Both the position numbers and the translations under genes were made by a program. DNA of 55,252 nt from Mycolicibacterium palauense (GTDB taxonomy: Bacteria; Actinomycetota; Actinomycetes; Mycobacteriales; Mycobacteriaceae): the NCBI RefSeq assembly GCF_002592005.1, contig NZ_NVQF01000038.1:1-55252 (forward strand). The letters run 5' to 3'. Shown in pieces: positions 49,801 to 55,252 of this stretch (its first letter is position 1; each line of letters opens with the position of its first letter). The notes under the pieces are model-generated. The model was not told where the DNA came from. It was given only the letters and a program-made list of their open reading frames with translations, and searched no databases.

Positions 49801-51063
49801 ATGCCGAACCCGACCCTTCCGCCCGGTTTCGATTTCACCGATCCGGACCTGAACTGTTCACGACTTCCGGTGGAGGAACTGGCGGAGCTGCGCAGAACCG
49901 CCCCGATCTGGTGGAACGAGCAACCCATCGGTGACGGCGGCTTCGACGACGGCGGCTACTGGCTGGTGACCAAACACAGGGACGTCAAGGAGATCTCGCT
50001 ACGCAGCGACGTGTTCTCCAGCCTGGAGAAGACCGCGCTCCCCCGCTATCCCGCGGGGTCGACCCAGGAGCAGATCGAGACCGGCAAGTTCGTCCTGCTC
50101 AACATGGACGCCCCCCATCACACCCATCTGCGCAAGATCATCTCCCGCGGGTTCACCCCGCGCGCTATCGAGAGGCTGCGCGCCGACCTCGACGAACGCG
50201 CCCAGAACATCGCCGCGGCCGCCGCAGCCCAGGGGTCGGGGGACTTCGTCGAACAGGTGGCCTGCGAACTGCCGCTGCAGGCGATCGCGGGGTTGATCGG
50301 TGTGCCGCTGGAGGACCGCAAGAAGCTCTTCGACTGGTCGAACGAGATGGTCAGCGACGACGACCCCGAATTCGCCCACCACGACAACCGCAACTCGGCG
50401 ACCGAACTGATCATGTACGCGATGCAACTCGCGGCGATCCGGGCCGAACAACCCGGCGAGGACATCGTGACCAAGCTGATCCAGGCCGATGTGGAGGGCC
50501 ACAAGCTCTCCGACGACGAGTTCGGCTTCTTCATGGTGCTGCTGGCCGTGGCCGGCAACGAGACGACCCGGAACTCCATCACCCACGGGATGATCGCCTT
50601 CGCCGAGCATCCCGAGCAGTGGGAACTGTTCAAGCGGGAACGCCCCGCCACCGCTGTCGACGAGATCGTGCGGTGGGCCACCCCGGTCACGTCGTTCCAG
50701 CGCACCGCGCTGCAGGACTACGAGCTGTCCGGGGTTCCCATCAGGAAGGGCCAGCGTGTGGTGATGTCCTACCGCTCGGCGAACTTCGACGAGGATGTAT
50801 TCGACGAGCCGTTCACCTTCGACATCCTGCGCGACCCCAATCCGCACGTCGGCTTCGGGGGTACGGGGGCGCACTACTGCGTCGGCGCCAACCTGGCCCG
50901 GATGACCGTCGAGCTGATGTTCAACGCCATCGCCGACCACATGCCGGATCTGACGTCGGTGGGCAGGCCGCAGCGCCTGCGCTCTGGCTGGCTCAACGGC
51001 ATCAAGCACTGGCAGGTCGACTACCAGAAGGCGCCGCGGGGTTCCGGCGTCCAGCTGGTCTGA
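49801..51063 (+). CDS. Cytochrome P450 of the CYP125 (steroid C27-monooxygenase) type
   Basis: 420 residues. The I-helix AVAGNETTRNSI (residues 249-260), the ExxR motif EIVR (288-291), and the haem loop HVGFGGTGAHYCVGANLAR with Cys360 are clear. The N-terminal part (LPPGFDFTDP, LRRTAPIWWNEQ, LLNMDAPHHTHLRKIISRGF) closely matches M. tuberculosis CYP125A1 as I recall it. That enzyme oxidises the cholesterol side chain at C27 to start its breakdown. No other cholesterol gene is adjacent, so this may be one of several paralogues. AGGAG lies 8 nt before the ATG at 49801, which is why I prefer it over GTG 49792. Confidence 0.9.
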   Translation: MPNPTLPPGFDFTDPDLNCSRLPVEELAELRRTAPIWWNEQPIGDGGFDDGGYWLVTKHRDVKEISLRSDVFSSLEKTALPRYPAGSTQEQIETGKFVLLNMDAPHHTHLRKIISRGFTPRAIERLRADLDERAQNIAAAAAAQGSGDFVEQVACELPLQAIAGLIGVPLEDRKKLFDWSNEMVSDDDPEFAHHDNRNSATELIMYAMQLAAIRAEQPGEDIVTKLIQADVEGHKLSDDEFGFFMVLLAVAGNETTRNSITHGMIAFAEHPEQWELFKRERPATAVDEIVRWATPVTSFQRTALQDYELSGVPIRKGQRVVMSYRSANFDEDVFDEPFTFDILRDPNPHVGFGGTGAHYCVGANLARMTVELMFNAIADHMPDLTSVGRPQRLRSGWLNGIKHWQVDYQKAPRGSGVQLV

Positions 51064-51099
51064 GGTCCGCCCGCCGAGGCCGCGAGGCGGCGTGTCCGG

Positions 51100-52368
51100 T
51101 CAGTTGGCCAGGCGGTTGAGGCCCGGGATCTTGTCCAGGATGCGGTCGCGCAGCCGCGGCTTCTCATACGAGGGCACCTGCGGCACCGCCGGGGCGACCA
51201 CCGCGGGCGGCGGGACGATCGCGGGCGGCGGGACCACCGCGGGGGGCGCCGGCGGCACGTATACCGGGTCGGGCACGACCACCACCGGTTCCGGCGGCAG
51301 CGCCGCGGGCGCCTCGTCGACGGGTGCCTCCGGCGCGATGTCGGCCGGTGCCTCCGGCAGGATGTCGGCGGGTGCCTCCGGCGCGATGCCGACGGGTGCC
51401 TCCGGCGGGGCGTCGACCGGCGCCTCGGGCGCGGGGATCTCGTTGATCACCGGCGCGGCGGGCACGGGTGCGGCCGGCGCGGGCCCGGCAGGCCTGGGCT
51501 CGGCGGCAGCGGGGGTGCCCGCGGTGTTGGTGACCCGATGTTCCCGGACCGGTGCGGCCTCCCGTTCGGGCACCAGATGCATGCCCAGGGCCAGCGACAC
51601 CGAGACCACGAAGGTGACCGCCCCGGCGGCCAACATGGTCAGGGGTGCGACCAGGGCGCGTCCGCGCAGGGCCGAGGTCCTCGCGGCCCCCGCTGCCGGT
51701 GTGCCCGCCGCGGAGGCCAGCGCCGCGCCGTGGGCCAGCGCCAACTCGGCCTCGGGCGGATCGATCACGGGAATGGCGAGCCGGTCCGCGAGCAGCCGGG
51801 CGGTGCCCTCGAAGCCGCCGACCGACCCCACCACGAACAGTCCCTCGGGCCGCCAGCCGTGGCGATCGAACACCGCGGCGACCCAGTCGACGAGCTGCTC
51901 GTCGCAGTCGATGGCGTGACTGGTGACCGTCTGCACGTCACCGTGCTCGGAGTCGACCCACGACAGCATGGCCAGACCGGGTTCCACCACGCACACCGCG
52001 GTGCGACGGTAGCCGAGCACCCGCCCGATGCTGTGGGTCAGCGCCTCGGCGGCCCGGGGCTGGTGGACGGCCACGACATTGGGCAGACCCGCCGCGCCGA
52101 GCGCCTCCATGAGCAGGGAGGCCTCCAGGTCGGCGCCGTCGCTCCAGGTGACCCCGATCGCGTGCAGGGTCTCGTCGCGGGCCTCGGCGAGCCCGAGGAC
52201 CGCCTCGGCGACCTGCTCGGAGGCCCGGGACGGGACCGGGTCGGCGATCGGATCGGTGTAGGTGTCGAAGTCGTCGTGCTCGAGGGTGGCGCCGTCGGCG
52301 TCCCGGCCCTCGACGAGCACGGTCTGGACGTTCGTCGGGGTCACCGACAGCCCGAGCACCGCGTACAA
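51100..52368 (-). CDS. DUF7159-type protein with Pro/Ala/Glu-rich tail
   Basis: 422 residues. The first ~200 residues begin with YAVLGLSVTPTNVQTVLVEG and contain AEAVLGLAEARDETLHAIGV, AVCVVEPGLAMLSWVD and FVVGSVGGFEGTARLLADRL; this actin-like or HSP70-like pattern is a mycobacterial family of unknown function. A membrane helix lies at ~240-262 (LVAPLTMLAAGAVTFVVSVSLAL). The remaining ~150 residues are repeats of Pro, Ala, Glu and Val (such as EAPVDAPPEAPVGIAPEAP), probably outside the membrane. The start is TTG at 52368: AAGGGAG lies 8 nt before it and the family starts at this point. Upstream GTG codons are too close to that site. Confidence 0.75.
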   Translation of the reverse strand: MYAVLGLSVTPTNVQTVLVEGRDADGATLEHDDFDTYTDPIADPVPSRASEQVAEAVLGLAEARDETLHAIGVTWSDGADLEASLLMEALGAAGLPNVVAVHQPRAAEALTHSIGRVLGYRRTAVCVVEPGLAMLSWVDSEHGDVQTVTSHAIDCDEQLVDWVAAVFDRHGWRPEGLFVVGSVGGFEGTARLLADRLAIPVIDPPEAELALAHGAALASAAGTPAAGAARTSALRGRALVAPLTMLAAGAVTFVVSVSLALGMHLVPEREAAPVREHRVTNTAGTPAAAEPRPAGPAPAAPVPAAPVINEIPAPEAPVDAPPEAPVGIAPEAPADILPEAPADIAPEAPVDEAPAALPPEPVVVVPDPVYVPPAPPAVVPPPAIVPPPAVVAPAVPQVPSYEKPRLRDRILDKIPGLNRLAN

Positions 52369-52583
52369 ACCTGACACTCCCTTCACGCAAGGACCGCGTG
52401 CGCGCACCCGCCGGTGATGACCACGAGTGGGTCGGCGGGCGCGCCGTCTGCGGTGTCTGCGGCGCCCTAGCGGACAGGTCTCACGCGTTGAGGTGGCGTC
52501 TCGCCGCAGCCGGACCGTCTCCCCGCGGGGCACACGGTCCGGTGCTTTCTCTACCGCATCGGACGGGGAAACGCCAGCCGAAC
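52369..52583. other. Intergenic region between the DUF7159 gene and fdxA
   Basis: It holds the fdxA terminator (52510-52542) and the promoter of the DUF7159 gene, whose boxes I cannot identify. No gene is supported. Confidence 0.4.
52510..52542 (-). terminator. Terminator hairpin of fdxA
   Basis: CCGGACCGT pairs with ACGGTCCGG (9 bp) around a 15-nt loop that contains a CCCC-GC-GGGG inner palindrome. It begins about 41 nt after the fdxA stop. Confidence 0.65.
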
Positions 52584-52934
52584 TCAGCCCGCGGCGGACT
52601 TGTGCGGCATCGCCGCCACCAGCGGGGTGTCCACCCCCAGTTTGCCGATCTCGCCGGCCCCGCCGGGGTTGCCCAGCGGTGCGTCGCGCCCGGGCAGCAC
52701 CTCGGTGAAGAAGGCCGCGTTGTCGGCGAGGTGGGCCTGCTGGTCCTCGGGGAGGTCGGTCTCGTAGTAGATCGCGTCGACCTTGCAGATGAAGGCACAC
52801 GCCGCGCAGTCGACACATTCCTCGGGGTTGATGTACAGCGAGCGTTCGCCCTCATAAATGCAGTCGGCCGGGCAGTCCTGCACGCAGGACTTGTCGACGA
52901 CATCCACACACGCTGAGCCGATCACGTACGTCAT
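52584..52934 (-). CDS. fdxA: Seven-iron ferredoxin FdxA
   Basis: 116 residues. The cysteine pattern of 7Fe ferredoxins is present: Cys9, Cys17 and Cys21 followed by Pro, and Cys40-x2-Cys43-x2-Cys46-x3-Cys50, giving one [3Fe-4S] and one [4Fe-4S] cluster. The C-terminal extension (DNAAFFTEVLPGRDAPLG, GVDTPLVAAMPH) matches M. tuberculosis FdxA, a DosR-regulated hypoxia protein. It is an electron carrier in the cytosol; its partner here could be a P450, such as the CYP125-type enzyme 1.5 kb away, but this is inference. TAGCGT 8 nt before the ATG suggests a leaderless mRNA. Confidence 0.93.
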   Translation of the reverse strand: MTYVIGSACVDVVDKSCVQDCPADCIYEGERSLYINPEECVDCAACAFICKVDAIYYETDLPEDQQAHLADNAAFFTEVLPGRDAPLGNPGGAGEIGKLGVDTPLVAAMPHKSAAG

Positions 52935-52942
52935 GGTCAGAA

Positions 52943-52985
52943 ACGCTAGGCAATCGGGGGCGCCGCGTCGCGCGGCGAAAGTCCC
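52943..52985 (-). promoter_or_regulatory. fdxA promoter with DosR-like site
   Basis: On the minus strand TAGCGT (52943-52948) is the -10 box. GGGACTTTCGCCGC (52972-52985) matches the left half of the DosR consensus exactly and the right half in part. Its centre is about 45 nt from the predicted transcription start, where DosR usually binds. Confidence 0.55.
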
Positions 52986-53033
52986 TTTGTGCGGGACCTC
53001 GGTCGTCAGTCCGCGGTCGGCGGTGGCCGGTCC

Positions 53034-53582
53034 TCAGCCGCTCAGCGGGGTGCAGCTGTAGGGGCCCTGGTACTGGAAGTGCACGGCCGGCATCCCGTCG
53101 ACGTCGATGTAGTCGACACCGTCGGTCCAGGAGGTGCCCGGCACCACCCAAGGCGGCGCCGTCGCGGGGTAGGCCACGGTCATGTCGCGGTAGAACTGCA
53201 GCCCCGGCGGGCATCCCGGCTTGTCGGGCGGGGCCGGGTTCCAGGCGTGCACGACGATCGGGTTGGACAGTCGGCGTCCCTGGGCGCAGTTGGGTTGGCA
53301 CTCGACCGCGTTGTCCACGCCGGTGCCCGTCGCGCCGTCGGCGCCCCAGGAGGACCACGTCATGTCCTCCATGACACTCGAGTGGTCGCAGCCGTAGACC
53401 ACCGTGGCCGGCCGCTCCTCGGCGGGCTGGCTGGGGTCCCAGCAGGCGCCGATCAGATACGTCGACGCGTCGGACGGCCCGTCGGGTGTCGGGGGCTCGG
53501 CTCCGGCGACCGGCGCGGCCGGCCAGAGTGCGGCGGCCAGGAGCGCGGCCGGAACAGCGGTGGCTCGGATCACGCGCGTCAT
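53034..53582 (-). CDS. Secreted protein with several cysteines
   Basis: 182 residues. The signal peptide (residues 1-28) ends VAGAEPP. The mature part contains YLIGACWDPSQP, VVYGCDHSSVMEDMTWSSWG, VECQPNCAQG, GCPPGLQFYRDM and a final SCTPLSG; six cysteines could form three disulfides. The function is unknown. The ATG at 53582 is chosen because the signal peptide begins there; the longer in-frame reading overlaps the rpfC promoter and start. It is divergent from rpfC. Confidence 0.72.
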   Translation of the reverse strand: MTRVIRATAVPAALLAAALWPAAPVAGAEPPTPDGPSDASTYLIGACWDPSQPAEERPATVVYGCDHSSVMEDMTWSSWGADGATGTGVDNAVECQPNCAQGRRLSNPIVVHAWNPAPPDKPGCPPGLQFYRDMTVAYPATAPPWVVPGTSWTDGVDYIDVDGMPAVHFQYQGPYSCTPLSG

Positions 53583-54209
<627 letters not shown>

Positions 54210-54245
54210 GAATCGATCATCTTCGCCGCTTCGACGGGCGACGAC

Positions 54246-54599
54246 TTATCGGCCGGACTTTGCCGAAATCGAATTCCTGTCGACGTCGATTGTGGCCAGC
54301 GTCGAATTCACCGAAGGTCTAGCTGGCGGTGTGAGTTGGTGGACCGTCCCGCCGAGTCCCACGCTGTACAGGGAGCGGGGGTCCCCCGGGGCCACGCCGA
54401 AGCGCACCGAGGTGCTACCCACCATTCCGGAAGCGATAGTGCACGCGGTGTTGCGGTCGAGGTCGATTCGGACGATGTTGCCGGCCGTCGTGGCTAGGAA
54501 GACCACCCCGTTGGTGTTGGTCAGCGACGGTCCACGCGAGCTTGCCGCGCAGACCGCCGAGGACGGCGCCGACCTGGCGCGGATCGTGGAACCGGCCAC
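54246..54599 (-). pseudogene. Remnant of a beta-propeller (SMP-30/NHL-like) protein
   Basis: The frame contains NGVVFLATTAGNIVRIDLD, TIASGMVGSTSVRFGVAPGD and PRSLYSVGLGGTVHQLTPP, which read like the last blades of an SMP-30/NHL-type propeller. The region before it has no matching blades, signal peptide or good start; the GTG at 54599 has no ribosome binding site. I therefore regard it as a truncated gene. A short but real gene is possible. Confidence 0.5.
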
Positions 54600-54736
54600 C
54601 GTGATCGCGATCTCGATCCTGCAGGCCGAGTCCGGCTGAGCGCGGCGCGGGCCCGCGGCGCATCCCGGTCGATCCTCGAGTGGACGTGAGCTGCGATAGT
54701 GCCCGGTGTCATATCCGCGAGCGAGGGAGAAGATTC

Positions 54737-55144
54737 ATGGTCGAACAGGCCCACCCCGAACACGCGCACCCCGAACACGCGCACCCCGAACATGCCAATG
54801 CCGCCCAGGCGCAGGCGTGGAACGGGGAGGGAGGCCGAACGTGGGTCGACCTGCAGGCCACGCTCGACCAGGTGCTCGAACCGTTCGAAGAGCTCGTCGT
54901 CGATGCGGTCGCCGCGGCGGCCGGAACAGCCGGGACCCCTCTCGAGACCTCACTCGAAACCCCGCTGCGGGTCCTCGATGTCGGCTGTGGAGCCGGGGCG
55001 ACGACGCTCGCCGTCGCCGAGCGTTTCGGATCCCGGGTCCGGTGCACCGGCATCGACATCTCGGTGCCGATGATCGACCGGGCCCGAACGCGGGCGGACG
55101 CGCGGTCGCTGCCCGTGCGGTTTCTGGTCGGCGACGCCCAGACC
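54737..55144 (+). CDS. Class I methyltransferase, 3' end missing
   Basis: 136 genomic codons are present. A His-rich start with three HPEHA units (residues 5-19) precedes WNGEGGRTWVDLQATLDQVL, then motif I VLDVGCGAGATTLAVAERF for S-adenosylmethionine, GIDISVPMIDRARTRAD, and VRFLVGDAQT. This matches ubiE-like or SmtA-like methyltransferases of about 270 residues, so half is missing. The reading frame stops at 55165 only because it runs into adapter sequence. GGGAGAAG 6 nt before the ATG supports the start. Confidence 0.8.
54752..54796 (+). repeat. In-frame 15-bp tandem repeat coding HPEHA
   Basis: CACCCCGAACACGCG occurs at 54752-54766 and 54767-54781, and with changes at 54782-54796. Each unit codes His-Pro-Glu-His-Ala at the N-terminus of the methyltransferase. 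Confidence 0.9.
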
Positions 55145-55198
55145 CCGTCGCTGATACACATCTGACGCTGCCGACGATTCCCCCTGTGTAGATCTCGG
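55145..55198. other. Illumina Nextera adapter (assembly contamination)
   Basis: 55145-55163 matches the 19-base transposase mosaic end at 16 positions; GACGCTGCCGACGA follows at 55164-55177; then 8 bases (TTCCCCCT, an index); then GTGTAGATCTCGG at 55186-55198. The order and spacing are those of the Nextera i5-side adapter. This stretch is not genomic. Confidence 0.96.
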
Positions 55199-55252
55199 AG
55201 CTCCCCGCTTCCCTAACATCACATCGCCGTCGCTCCACACGGTCAGGCGCAA
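55199..55252. other. Low-quality tail after the adapter
   Basis: The expected remaining adapter bases match at about half of the positions, as in a decaying read. The last bases should not be used for annotation. Confidence 0.75.

Noticed and set aside
55145..55252. Natural frameshift or transposon insertion in the methyltransferase gene
   Set aside because: The inserted sequence is the Nextera library adapter, in correct order with an 8-base index, so it is technical.

Overview
The window is GC-rich actinobacterial DNA, most probably from a fast-growing Mycobacterium (Mycolicibacterium-type). Several genes and their order recall the M. tuberculosis Rv1884c-Rv1932 stretch as I remember it: an rpfC-like resuscitation factor, a nitronate monooxygenase like Rv1894c, cinA, katG with furA, the long isocitrate lyase aceA (split in H37Rv) and tpx. 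Many genes look leaderless, with a TANNNT -10 box 6-8 nt before the start codon, which is typical of mycobacteria. I found no insertion sequence, prophage, CRISPR array, tRNA or rRNA. The last ~108 bases are not genomic: they read as an Illumina Nextera adapter followed by poor sequence, so the window ends at a contig end.

Layout. 1-5.3 kb: a DUF1989-GcvT fusion with a cupin, a secreted YdcF-like protein and an acyl-CoA synthetase. 5.3-12.5 kb, mostly minus strand: a large secreted acidic repeat protein, a FadD32-like fatty-acyl-AMP ligase, a RipD-like inactive NlpC/P60 protein, a DUF899 protein, tpx and a membrane protein. 12.6-20.4 kb: aceA, a tandem universal stress protein, a DUF4333 lipoprotein, a large LuxR-type ATPase regulator and a MenC-like protein that lacks the catalytic lysines. 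20.7-26.2 kb: furA-katG with its promoter and terminator, a 43-residue membrane protein, a DMT-type transporter and an MscS channel. 26.2-28.3 kb: an SGNH hydrolase and an acyltransferase-3. 28.5-32.4 kb: a signalling operon of REC-PP2C phosphatase, CHASE3-type histidine kinase, single-domain response regulator and STAS-like protein; the first three genes overlap by 4 bp.

32.5-42.6 kb: a MOSC protein, a phosphodiesterase/alkaline-phosphatase-fold protein, a methyltransferase, a tiny protein behind a 13-bp tandem repeat, a nitroreductase, YaaA, an amidohydrolase divergent from an AraC regulator, an amidase, an alpha/beta hydrolase and a Ddn-like F420 enzyme. 42.7-47.2 kb: cinA overlapping a GNAT protein whose N-terminus resembles GyrA helices, an epoxide hydrolase, and a nitronate monooxygenase behind a KstR-type operator. 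47.2-55.1 kb: three secreted proteins, a Pr6Pr membrane protein, a CYP125-type P450 with a second KstR-like site, a DUF7159 protein, fdxA with a DosR-like site, another secreted protein, rpfC, a beta-propeller remnant and a methyltransferase cut off by the adapter.

The genes mostly serve redox defence (katG, tpx, furA, yaaA, fdxA), lipid and sterol use (aceA, FAAL, CYP125, nitronate monooxygenase), cell-wall turnover (RipD-like, rpfC) and stress signalling. Most of this is ordinary mycobacterial chromosome. The least conventional items are the MenC-like pseudoenzyme, the GyrA-helix/GNAT fusion, the inactive NlpC/P60 protein with a repeat inserted in its fold, and the four-gene signalling operon. 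All family assignments were made by reading the sequence; no database search was run.
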